A DNA stretch of 30,642 bases from an uncultured Prevotella sp. (lineage in GTDB: Bacteria; Bacteroidota; Bacteroidia; Bacteroidales; Bacteroidaceae). The notes under the pieces were generated by a model. The model had not been told where the DNA came from. It did not search any database and saw only the letters and a list, made by a program, of their open reading frames with translations. The position numbers and the translations under genes are program-made. Positions 1 through 7,547 of the stretch are shown piece after piece (position 1 is the first letter of the stretch; every line of letters begins with the position of its first letter). Location: the NCBI GenBank assembly GCA_900543155.1, contig UQQN01000016.1, positions 1 to 30,642 of the forward strand. Reading direction: 5' to 3'.

Positions 1-61
1 ATGTGAAGAAGAACAAGTTCTCTTCACATACCTGGCTACCTTATCTCACCCCTAATGGGGT
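1..61. repeat. Interspersed structured repeat, copy 1 (cut by the window edge)
   Basis: Positions 1-29 form a strong hairpin: ATGTGAAG pairs with CTTCACAT, and AGAAC pairs with GTTCT inside it. Positions 22-61 are an exact 40-base reverse complement of 26451-26490. The copy ends in TCACCCC-TAAT-GGGGTGA (46-63), itself a perfect small hairpin. The downstream copy has the same hairpin-plus-motif layout, so both belong to one non-coding repeat family. No coding potential is seen. The part left of base 1 is missing. Confidence 0.8.
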
Positions 62-464
62 GACCCATTTAACCATGCTACTTATCGACATCAAAATCCT
101 ACAAAATCGTGCAGAAAAATATTATAGATTTTGAACACCCTACGCAATGCATTCTTCGTTTTTTTTTAATCAAAATGTAGGTTGCAGAAAACTTATTTCT
201 TACCCTTTATATTAGTGTTTACACTTGTTAACTCCGAATTAAAGAAATTTTCGAGTGACCGAGTGACCGCGTTTCTTTTGATTATCAATGAGTTATGCGG
301 TCACTGGTCACTAGTCACTTGCACTTTCACCCTAAGTTTGTTGCAAATTTGCCCGTGTTTATGGGGTGAAGTTTTGCGTGATGGAGGTGTGTTTGAAGTT
401 TGAGAAGTTCTGCATGGTTTGATGTGTTTATCGTCGATAAGGGGCATGATTAAATGGGTTACCC
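58..464. repeat. 0.4-kb element bounded by imperfect inverted repeats (MITE-like)
   Basis: Bases 58-89 and 433-464 are inverted repeats matching at 28 of 32 positions; each begins GGGT-n-ACCCATTTAA and ends CTTATCGAC when read inward. Nested inside are a 16-bp stem made of GTGACC/GGTCACT units (254-270 with 297-312), a further stem of TTTCACCC against GGGGTGAA (324-335 with 359-371), and the palindrome GCAAATTTGC (343-352). No ATG-started reading frame of useful length exists; the longest open frame starts with TTG. The layout suggests a miniature non-autonomous element or a structured RNA. No clear target-site duplication is seen. Confidence 0.55.
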
Positions 465-637
465 ATCTAGATTTTAAATGATTGATGCTTAAATCTAACT
501 CTTTTAAAAACGCATTTAACAGAACGAGTTTCTTAGAATGGAGCGGTTGTATAAAAATTCATCGATAAAAATGCCGTGTTCGTCTATTCTGCCATGTCAA
601 TAAGTCTTTATTGGTAGTTTTTTGTTTTTAGCCTATT

Positions 638-645
638 TACCTTTG
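638..645 (+). promoter_or_regulatory. Probable -7 element of the efflux operon
   Basis: TACCTTTG matches the Bacteroidota -7 consensus TAnnTTTG and lies 30 bases before the first ATG of the operon. No good -33 TTTG sits at the usual 19-21 base spacing (TTTG at 621-624 is too close), so the promoter may be weak or activator-dependent. Confidence 0.45.
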
Positions 646-675
646 CATCAGTTAAAACAAAAAACTTAAAAGACT

Positions 676-2025
676 ATGTGGAATATACCAAAGAAAATTG
701 TGACGGCTTCGTTGGGTTTACTCCCCTTAGCAACTTTGGCTCAAACCAATGGCGTTTGGACGCTCAAGCAGTGTATTGATTATGCTGTAAGTCATAATGT
801 GCAACTGCTAAAAAGTAAGGCTACAGAACAAAGCGCTAGTGTGGATGTGGCAGAAGCTAAGGCAGGACTTTTACCCAGCCTGAATGCAGCAATGACGCAA
901 GGCGTGAATTATCGTCCATTTCAGGAAAGCGGTGGTAACTTTGTGAATGGCAGCATTGCTACTTCGGCTGCAGACAAGGCTACACAAAATGGTAGCTATG
1001 GCATTAATGCGCAGTGGGTGGTATGGAATGGCAATAAGAACAAAATGAATATTACCAATGCGCAGTATAATCAGCAGTTGGCTGCGTATGACACAGAAAC
1101 CGCTGCAAATAAGGTGAAAGAACAAATTGCGCAACTTTATATTCAGATTCTGTATATGACTGAGGCTGAGAAGGTTAACCGCACTTTGTTACAGCAAGAC
1201 TCTATTATTTGTGAGCGTGGCAAGCAGATGGTAGATGTGGGTAATATGTCGAGGGCAGACTTGGCACAGTTGGAGTCGCAAGTGAGCCAAGGTCGCTATA
1301 ACATTGTGAACGTGCAAACTCAAATAGCAGATGCCAAAATGCAGCTAAAACAGTTGATGGAGTTGCCTGCTACCGAGGTTTTTGAGGTGCAAAGCATTGA
1401 TGCAAGCGACAGTGAGGTGTTAAGCAGTATTCCGACAAAGGATGTGATTTATACCGCAGCACTCGAAAGTAGACCCGAGGTAAGGCGCTCGCAGTTGGCA
1501 ATAGAGCAAAGTCAACTGAGCACCAAGATCGCGAAGAGTGGATATATGCCTACCATTAGTTTGTCGGGAAGTTTAGGCGATAGCCATATAACTGGTAGTC
1601 AGACGAATTGGGCTAAACAAATGAAGAATAACTTTAGCGGGGCATTGGGTGTGACAGTGAGCATTCCTATTTTTGATAATCGCAAGAATAAGAGTGCTGT
1701 AGAGCGTGCTAAGGTGGCAGAAACCACGGCTCAACTCGATTTGCAGGATACACAAAAAGAACTTTATCAAACCATCGAAACCTACTGGCTGAATGCTTCG
1801 AACAGTCAGGCAAAGTATGTGGCTGCAAAGTCGAATGTGGAGAGCCTGTCGACTAGTTATAACTTAATGACTGAGCAGTTTAACTTAGGGTTGAAAAATA
1901 TTGCTGAGTTGCTTAATAGTCGTTCGAACTTGCTGAATGCACAACAAACCATGTTGCAAGATAAGTATACGGCACTGCTGAATCGCAATTTGTTGAGTTT
2001 TTATGGTGGTGCTGAGTTAAAGTGA
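676..2025 (+). CDS. TolC-family outer membrane efflux protein
   Basis: 449 residues. A signal peptide is visible at about residues 1-22 (KK, then a hydrophobic run ending LATLAQ). The mature protein opens with WTLKQCIDYAVSHNVQLL, the usual start of outer membrane efflux proteins, and contains the two-fold repeated, long alpha-helical coiled-coil pattern of the family (second half from about residue 235). It should form a trimeric outer membrane channel with a periplasmic tunnel. The adaptor follows 26 bases downstream and the ATPase and permease come next, so it is probably the exit duct of that transporter. The substrate cannot be read from the sequence. The length is normal for the family. 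Confidence 0.93.
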   Translation: MWNIPKKIVTASLGLLPLATLAQTNGVWTLKQCIDYAVSHNVQLLKSKATEQSASVDVAEAKAGLLPSLNAAMTQGVNYRPFQESGGNFVNGSIATSAADKATQNGSYGINAQWVVWNGNKNKMNITNAQYNQQLAAYDTETAANKVKEQIAQLYIQILYMTEAEKVNRTLLQQDSIICERGKQMVDVGNMSRADLAQLESQVSQGRYNIVNVQTQIADAKMQLKQLMELPATEVFEVQSIDASDSEVLSSIPTKDVIYTAALESRPEVRRSQLAIEQSQLSTKIAKSGYMPTISLSGSLGDSHITGSQTNWAKQMKNNFSGALGVTVSIPIFDNRKNKSAVERAKVAETTAQLDLQDTQKELYQTIETYWLNASNSQAKYVAAKSNVESLSTSYNLMTEQFNLGLKNIAELLNSRSNLLNAQQTMLQDKYTALLNRNLLSFYGGAELK

Positions 2026-2051
2026 TTAACAAAATAATAATATAAAACAGT

Positions 2052-3251
2052 ATGAAATTCAATGCAAAGAAAATAACAATCTGTGTGGTGGCATTGGCTG
2101 CCGTGGCAGGTGGTGCATGGTTCTTTATGCACAAGCAGGATGCTCCGTTTGAGGTGAGCTATGAAACTGCTAAGGTGGAGAAAGCCACTATTGGTAACAG
2201 TGTGACAGCTACGGGTACGATTGAGGCTGTTACCTCGGTAGATGTGGGTACACAGGTGTCGGGTATTATCGATAAAATTTATGTGGATTATAACAGTACT
2301 GTAAAAAAGGGACAGGTTATTGCTGAACTTGATAAGACCAACTTGATTAGTGAATTAAAGAGTGCTACCAGTCAGTTGCAAGGTGCTAAGAGCGATTTAG
2401 ACTATCAGAAGTCGAATTTTAATCGCATGAAGACCCTTTTTAACAAGGGATTGATTAGTGCCAATGAGTATGAAAGTGCGCGTCTTTCGTTGCAACAAGC
2501 CGAAAGTGTGATGGGGCAACGTCAGGAGGCTGTGAACAAGGCTCAAACCAACTTGGGCTATGCCACCATTACTTCGCCTATTGACGGTGTGGTATTGAGC
2601 AAATCGGTAGAAGAAGGTCAGACAGTGGCTTCAAGCTTTAGCACACCGACTTTGTTCACTATTGTGAAAGATATGACCGATATGCGCGTGATTGCCAGTG
2701 TGGACGAGGCAGACATAGGTCAGGTAAAAGTGGGTCAGCGTGTGACTTATACGGTTGATGCTTATCCTGACGAAACTTTTGAGGGAACTGTGACACAGGT
2801 GCGTAATGAGGCTACGACAGACAATAATGTGGTGACCTATGAGGTGGTGATTTCTGCACATAATCCCGACTTGAAGTTAAAACCAGGTCTTACAGCAAAT
2901 GTTACCATCTACACTATGGAGCAAACGGGCATTTTGAGTGTGCCGACTAAGGCTTTGCGCTTTACTCCGACAAAAGAAACGGTGGGTCCGAAAGATAAAA
3001 TTGTAGATTGCCAGGGTACACACAAGGTGTGGGTGCGCGAGGGTAATACTTTTAAGGCATATAGTGTGCAGATAGGTATTACGAATGGTACACGAACGCA
3101 GATTTTGAGCGGTATAAAAGAAGGCGCTGTTGTGGTGGTTGACATGAAGGAGGCTGCTGCGGAGACTGAAGATCAGACGGCATCGGACGAAGGTGGTAGC
3201 GATGAAAAGAGTCCGTTCTCACCTGGTCCTCCTAGTAGAAAGAAAAAGTAG
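2052..3251 (+). CDS. MacA-like periplasmic adaptor (HlyD/RND membrane-fusion protein)
   Basis: 399 residues. The N-terminal membrane anchor is at about residues 7-25. Next come a barrel-sandwich/lipoyl half motif (GTQVSGIIDKIYVDYNSTV), a coiled-coil hairpin at about 95-170 rich in Q, K and S, the second lipoyl half (ATITSPIDGVVLS), a beta-barrel domain and a membrane-proximal domain. The C-terminus is a charged, disordered tail (EDQTASDEGG, ending PSRKKK). This architecture bridges an inner membrane transporter to a TolC-like channel. It is the second gene of the operon; the ATPase start lies 13 bases after its stop codon. MacA-type rather than RND-type is inferred from the ABC genes that follow. 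Confidence 0.93.
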   Translation: MKFNAKKITICVVALAAVAGGAWFFMHKQDAPFEVSYETAKVEKATIGNSVTATGTIEAVTSVDVGTQVSGIIDKIYVDYNSTVKKGQVIAELDKTNLISELKSATSQLQGAKSDLDYQKSNFNRMKTLFNKGLISANEYESARLSLQQAESVMGQRQEAVNKAQTNLGYATITSPIDGVVLSKSVEEGQTVASSFSTPTLFTIVKDMTDMRVIASVDEADIGQVKVGQRVTYTVDAYPDETFEGTVTQVRNEATTDNNVVTYEVVISAHNPDLKLKPGLTANVTIYTMEQTGILSVPTKALRFTPTKETVGPKDKIVDCQGTHKVWVREGNTFKAYSVQIGITNGTRTQILSGIKEGAVVVVDMKEAAAETEDQTASDEGGSDEKSPFSPGPPSRKKK

Positions 3252-3264
3252 GGAGGAAAGCTTT

Positions 3265-4071
3265 ATGGAAATAAATATTAACAAAAATTATACAGAAGAA
3301 AAATTTCCACAGCCTGAAGACCGCACCGATAAAAAGGTGGTGATAGAATTGGACAATGTGCGCCGCAACTTTGTGGTGGGTGATGAAACCGTGCATGCCC
3401 TAAAAGGCGTATCGTTTAAAATTTACGAGGGAGAGTTTGTTACAATTATGGGAACCTCGGGTTCGGGCAAGTCGACATTGCTCAACCAATTGGGGTGCCT
3501 TGACACACCTTCGAGTGGCGAATACTATCTTGACGGAGTGAGTGTGCGCACCATGCGACGCAGTGAACGCGCCGTGTTGCGTAATCGCAAAATTGGTTTT
3601 GTATTTCAGAACTACAACTTATTGCCCAAAACTACGGCTGTAGAGAATGTAGAGCTCCCCTTGATGTATAATGCTGCGGTATCGGCAAAAGAACGTCGTG
3701 AACGTAGTATTGAGGCTTTAAAAATGGTGGGATTGGGTGAGCGCTTGTATCATAAGTCAAACCAAATGTCGGGTGGACAGATGCAGCGTGTGGCGATTGC
3801 ACGTGCTTTGGTAAATGACCCTGCTGTGATTTTGGCGGATGAGGCTACGGGTAATTTGGACACGCGCACTTCGTTCGAGATTTTGGTGCTCTTTCAAAAG
3901 CTTTTTAAAGCGGGACGTACCATTATTTTTGTAACGCATAATCCCGAAATTGCCCTTTACTCAAGTCGCAACATTTTTCTGCGCGATGGACTAATTCGTG
4001 AGGATGTTGTGAACCACAATATTCAATCGGCTGCCAAAGCATTGGCTGAATTGCCACCTGTGGAGGAGTAA
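3265..4071 (+). CDS. MacB/LolD-type ABC transporter ATPase
   Basis: 268 residues from the ATG at 3265, which follows a purine-rich GGGAGGAAAG at 3251-3260. The frame stays open upstream to 3193, but that start would overlap the adaptor gene. The Walker A motif is GTSGSGKST (63-71), the Q-loop Q115, the signature SGGQMQR (169-175), Walker B VILADE (188-193) and the switch histidine H225. Sequence and length fit the MacB/LolD (o228) class, which powers mechanotransmission by FtsX-fold permeases rather than transport through the membrane itself. In E. coli MacB the ATPase is fused to the permease; here it is a separate gene. The N-terminal 25 residues are a charged extension. Confidence 0.93.
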   Translation: MEININKNYTEEKFPQPEDRTDKKVVIELDNVRRNFVVGDETVHALKGVSFKIYEGEFVTIMGTSGSGKSTLLNQLGCLDTPSSGEYYLDGVSVRTMRRSERAVLRNRKIGFVFQNYNLLPKTTAVENVELPLMYNAAVSAKERRERSIEALKMVGLGERLYHKSNQMSGGQMQRVAIARALVNDPAVILADEATGNLDTRTSFEILVLFQKLFKAGRTIIFVTHNPEIALYSSRNIFLRDGLIREDVVNHNIQSAAKALAELPPVEE

Positions 4072-4095
4072 TTTAATATAAAAAAGAAGAAACAG

Positions 4096-5319
4096 ATGAA
4101 TATAAGCAATCTATTTAAGATAGCTTTGCGTGCCATTGCAGCGAACAAGTTGCGCTCCTTCTTGACCATGTTGGGCATTATTATTGGTGTGGCTTCGGTT
4201 ATTGCCATGATGGCCATTGGGCAAGGGTCGAAAAAGAGTATTCAGGCGAATATTGCTGAGATGGGTTCGAACATGATTATGATTCGTCCCGGACAGGATA
4301 AGGGGCCAGGTGGCGCACAGCAAGATGCCTCGGACATGCAAACGCTAAAACTGAAGGACTATGAAACGCTGAAGGAACAGTCGAAATATTTGGCTGCTAT
4401 TTCGCCTAGCGTGAATGCTTCAGGACAGTTTATTAATGGTAATAACAATACGCCTTCTACGATCTATGGTATTTCGGCAGACTATCTTGAGATTCGCCAA
4501 CTGAAAATTGAGGATGGCGAGATGTTCTCGGACGAGGACGTGAAAACTAGTGCCAAGGTGTGTGTGATAGGTAAGACTGTGGCAGACAATCTTTTTACGA
4601 ATGGTGAAGACCCTGTGGGGAAAGTGATTCGTTATAATAAGATACCTTTTCGCATTGTGGGTGTGCTGAAGTCGAAGGGGTATAACTCTTTTGGTATGGA
4701 CCAAGACGATATGGTGTTGGCACCCTATACTACGGTGATGAAGCGTATACTCTCTGTTACATATTTGCAGGGCATTAATGCTTCTGCCATTACGGAGGAT
4801 ATGACCGATTTGGCGATTGAGGATGTGACAAATATTCTACGCGAGAACCATAAACTGAAGGGGACGGATGAGGATAACTTTACGATTCGTAGTCAACAGG
4901 AAATGGCTGAAATGATGAACTCAACCTCCGACACCATGACCATTCTTTTGTTGGTAGTGGCTTGTATTTCGTTGGTTGTAGGTGGTATTGGTATTATGAA
5001 CATTATGTATGTCAGTGTGACGGAGCGTACAAAGGAGATTGGTTTGCGTATGTCGGTAGGTGCACGTGGCATTGATATTCTTAACCAGTTTCTTATAGAA
5101 TCGGTATTGCTCAGTGTAACAGGTGGCTTGATTGGTGTGGTATGTGGCATAGGTGCTGCCGTTGGCATTAACGTATTTGCACATTGGCCCATACAGATTC
5201 AGCCTTGGAGTGTGTTGTTGAGTTTTGCGGTTTGTTCTGCCACGGGTATATTCTTTGGTTGGTATCCTGCAAAGAAGGCTGCAAGTCTTGATCCGATTGA
5301 GGCTATTCGATATGAATAA
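4096..5319 (+). CDS. MacB-type ABC transporter permease (FtsX fold)
   Basis: 407 residues. The N-terminus LRAIAANKLRSFLTMLGII carries the first membrane segment (about 20-42). A large periplasmic MacB core domain follows (about 45-270), then three membrane segments at about 278-305, 330-358 and 365-392. The junction IMNIMYVSVTERTKEIGLR and the final WYPAKKAASLDPIEAIRYE are the standard FtsX-family signatures. With the ATPase 24 bases upstream, the adaptor and the TolC-like channel it completes an export system for a periplasmic substrate (a drug, peptide, lipid or siderophore-like compound). The substrate is unknown. Confidence 0.93.
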   Translation: MNISNLFKIALRAIAANKLRSFLTMLGIIIGVASVIAMMAIGQGSKKSIQANIAEMGSNMIMIRPGQDKGPGGAQQDASDMQTLKLKDYETLKEQSKYLAAISPSVNASGQFINGNNNTPSTIYGISADYLEIRQLKIEDGEMFSDEDVKTSAKVCVIGKTVADNLFTNGEDPVGKVIRYNKIPFRIVGVLKSKGYNSFGMDQDDMVLAPYTTVMKRILSVTYLQGINASAITEDMTDLAIEDVTNILRENHKLKGTDEDNFTIRSQQEMAEMMNSTSDTMTILLLVVACISLVVGGIGIMNIMYVSVTERTKEIGLRMSVGARGIDILNQFLIESVLLSVTGGLIGVVCGIGAAVGINVFAHWPIQIQPWSVLLSFAVCSATGIFFGWYPAKKAASLDPIEAIRYE

Positions 5320-5326
5320 AGGTTTT

Positions 5327-5393
5327 AGGAGTTTAGCGTTTTTGGGGCTCAGTAATAGTGTGTTGATTTGCCCTTAGAAACGACTAAACTCCT
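5327..5393 (+). terminator. Long hairpin after the efflux operon
   Basis: AGGAGTTTAGCGTTT (5327-5341) pairs with AAACGACTAAACTCCT (5378-5393) with one bulged base; GGGGCT/GCCC pairing lies further in. It begins 7 bases after the permease stop codon and lacks a strong T tract. It is probably the 3' end or RNA-stability element of the efflux transcript. Confidence 0.55.
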
Positions 5394-5432
5394 TGAATCG
5401 TTATTGCAAAATGGTGCTTTTAATGAACAGAT

Positions 5433-5464
5433 GTTGCATAATTTGTTTGTTTACGCTATCTTTG
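5433..5464 (+). promoter_or_regulatory. Promoter of the two-component system
   Basis: TATCTTTG (5457-5464) is a perfect Bacteroidota -7 element. GTTG (5433-5436), matching three of four bases of the -33 TTTG, lies 20 bases upstream. Transcription would start about 40 bases before the kinase ATG, so the regulator pair can be made independently of the efflux operon. Confidence 0.55.
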
Positions 5465-5508
5465 CTTTGCAAAAAGTTTAAAAACTTTCAACTTATTAAC
5501 TTGATAAT

Positions 5509-6636
5509 ATGTTAGGCCATTCATCTGATAATATTAAAGAGGTTAGGGCGGCTGGTGTTTTACAAAAAAAACCACGTTTTGAATTGTTCATTGAGGTTTC
5601 AATGCACATCATCACTTGGGCTTATATATTTCTTTCGCCGTTGTTCTTTAAGCATAGGGGTGACTCTATTGATTGGGCACGATACATTCATGGTTCTTTA
5701 TTGCCCCTTGCCACATGTATCGCTTTTTATCTGAACTATTTCTTGTTTATTCCGCGTTTACTGCTAACAGAGCGTAAGGGAAAACTAAAATGGTTTGTAT
5801 TAGCAAATGTGGTATTGTTTGTTCTTTACGAAATGGGCATGGAGCTTCAAAATATTTTATTTCCACCTCCACGCCCACGTCTTGCTGAATTTGAACATAT
5901 AGTTATCATTCCTCGTATTTTCTTTGTAATACGTGGTTTCCTTACCATGCTTTTTGCTGTGGGCGCTTCGGTTGCACTAAAGTTAAGTATGCGTTGGCGA
6001 AAGAGTGAACAAGCACGTGCTGAGGCTGAATTAGGACGTTCGCAGGCGGAACTAAAAAATTTGAAGAACCAAATAAATCCGCACTTCTTGCTCAATACGC
6101 TCAATAATATCTATTCGCTTACAGCCTTTGACCAAGAAAAGGCACAGCAAGCTATTCACGAATTGAGCCGATTGTTGCGCTACATGCTCTATGAAAGTCA
6201 AGATAATCGTGTTACATTGACTAAGGAGGTGGAGTTTTTAGATTCGTATATAGCCCTTATGAAACTTCGCATTTATAACGATGTGGATGTGCAGGTGAAT
6301 TTCGATTTTTCTGAAAACGAACATGTGGAGGTCGCTCCGTTCATCTTTATCTCGTTGGTTGAGAATGCGTTTAAACATGGCATTTGTTCAACGGGTAAGA
6401 GTTTTATTCACATTTCGCTAAAGTCTGACAAACACTATTTAGAGTTTAAGTGCGAAAATAGCAATACGCCAAAAGACGATACAGACAAAGCACCAGGCGG
6501 CATAGGTTTACAGCAAGTGGCTAATCGTTTGGAGCTGTCTTATCCAGGTCGTTATGATTGGAAGTCGGGCGTGAAAGACGATGGGCGTACTTTTAGCTCT
6601 GTAATAAACATTTATGATAAACCCTTAAAACACTAA
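5509..6636 (+). CDS. LytS-family sensor histidine kinase
   Basis: 375 residues. About four membrane segments (about 31-48, 62-84, 93-110 and 131-158) are followed by a short coiled-coil linker. The His_kinase domain has its phospho-acceptor H192 in NPHFLLNTLNNIYSL, an N-box ENAFKHG (285-291) and a G-box GGIGLQQVANRLELSYP (from 330). It lacks a large periplasmic sensor domain, so the signal is probably sensed in or near the membrane. The response regulator starts 4 bases after its stop codon, and the two almost certainly form a pair. Its place just downstream of the efflux operon suggests, but does not prove, that it responds to envelope stress or to the exported compound. Confidence 0.93.
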   Translation: MLGHSSDNIKEVRAAGVLQKKPRFELFIEVSMHIITWAYIFLSPLFFKHRGDSIDWARYIHGSLLPLATCIAFYLNYFLFIPRLLLTERKGKLKWFVLANVVLFVLYEMGMELQNILFPPPRPRLAEFEHIVIIPRIFFVIRGFLTMLFAVGASVALKLSMRWRKSEQARAEAELGRSQAELKNLKNQINPHFLLNTLNNIYSLTAFDQEKAQQAIHELSRLLRYMLYESQDNRVTLTKEVEFLDSYIALMKLRIYNDVDVQVNFDFSENEHVEVAPFIFISLVENAFKHGICSTGKSFIHISLKSDKHYLEFKCENSNTPKDDTDKAPGGIGLQQVANRLELSYPGRYDWKSGVKDDGRTFSSVINIYDKPLKH

Positions 6637-6640
6637 GAAT

Positions 6641-7423
6641 ATGAGATGTGCTATTGTTGACGACGAACCTCTGGCTCTTGCCTTGATGGAGAGTTATGTA
6701 AATAAAACTCCGACGTTGGAACTTTGTGGCAAATATGCAAGTGCGGTGGAGGCAATGGGTGGTTTGCAACGCGAGCCTGTAGACATTGTTTTCCTCGATA
6801 TTCAGATGCCCGATCTTAATGGACTTGATTTTTCGAAGACCATTGATACCTCGCGCACACGCATTATTTTTACTACGGCTTTCGACCAATATGCCTTGGA
6901 GGGGTATAAGGTGAATGCGCTTGACTATTTGCTTAAACCTATCAGTTATACTGATTTTGTGGCTTCGGTTAATAGGGCACAAAAATGGTATGATTTGATG
7001 CAGAGCAAACAGAAAGCACAAGCTGCTGAGGATGCTCCAACTCAAACAGCCAACCAAGAGCATGCTACGCAAAGTAATGGTAATTGCATTTTCGTGAAGA
7101 GCGACTATAAGTTGATTCGTATTGACTTTGATGATATCCTTTATATTGAAGGTTTGAAGGACTACGTAAAGATTTATCTGTCATCTGGTATAAAGCCTGT
7201 TTTGAGTCTTAGCTCTATGCGTAGCATTGAGAGTGCTTTGCCCGATTCTGCATTTTATCGTGTGCATCGCTCTTATATAGTGAATATGAACAAGGTTCGT
7301 GTTTTTGAGCGTGGACAAATTGTTTTTGGTGAGAAATACATTCCTATCTCAGACAGTTATAAAGACCATGTGCAAAATTACCTCAGTGCACATATGTTGC
7401 AAGGTAGGGGAGGATCTGTATAA
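6641..7423 (+). CDS. LytTR-family response regulator
   Basis: 260 residues. The receiver domain is at 1-115, with the acidic pair D7/D8, phospho-acceptor D53 in FLDIQMPDLNG, T78/T79 and K99 (LLKP). A variable Gln/Ala/Thr-rich linker spans about 121-146. The LytTR DNA-binding domain is at about 148-250, with ILYIEGLKDYVKIYL and FYRVHRSYIVNMNKV as recognisable blocks. This family binds pairs of direct repeats upstream of its targets. It is co-transcribed with the kinase. Likely targets are unknown; the adjacent efflux operon is a reasonable guess. Confidence 0.94.
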   Translation: MRCAIVDDEPLALALMESYVNKTPTLELCGKYASAVEAMGGLQREPVDIVFLDIQMPDLNGLDFSKTIDTSRTRIIFTTAFDQYALEGYKVNALDYLLKPISYTDFVASVNRAQKWYDLMQSKQKAQAAEDAPTQTANQEHATQSNGNCIFVKSDYKLIRIDFDDILYIEGLKDYVKIYLSSGIKPVLSLSSMRSIESALPDSAFYRVHRSYIVNMNKVRVFERGQIVFGEKYIPISDSYKDHVQNYLSAHMLQGRGGSV

Positions 7424-7451
7424 TGTAAAAGAGGATAATGTCGTATAATGC

Positions 7452-7521
7452 ACAATGAATAATTCCATGTGGAGAAGGTTTTAATCCTACATGCGCTTGG
7501 AATTATTCATTGTTTTTTTTA
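7452..7521 (+). terminator. Strong terminator between converging genes
   Basis: ACAATGAATAATTCCA (7452-7467) pairs perfectly over 16 bases with 7498-7513, and CATGT/ACATG pairing lies further in. Eight T residues follow on the plus strand. It ends the two-component operon and, because the stem is symmetrical, may also stop transcription of the TPR gene arriving from the other side. Confidence 0.85.
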
Positions 7522-7547
7522 TGATTTTGTCGATTCTTTTATATCCT

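Noticed and set aside
182..403. 73-codon open frame within the 58-464 element
   Set aside because: It has only a TTG start, its middle is the GTGACC/GGTCACT inverted repeat, and there is no promoter or family resemblance. More likely a by-product of the repeat structure.
3193..3264. Upstream in-frame start of the ABC ATPase
   Set aside because: It would overlap the end of the adaptor gene, and the ATG at 3265 is preceded by a purine-rich ribosome-binding stretch.
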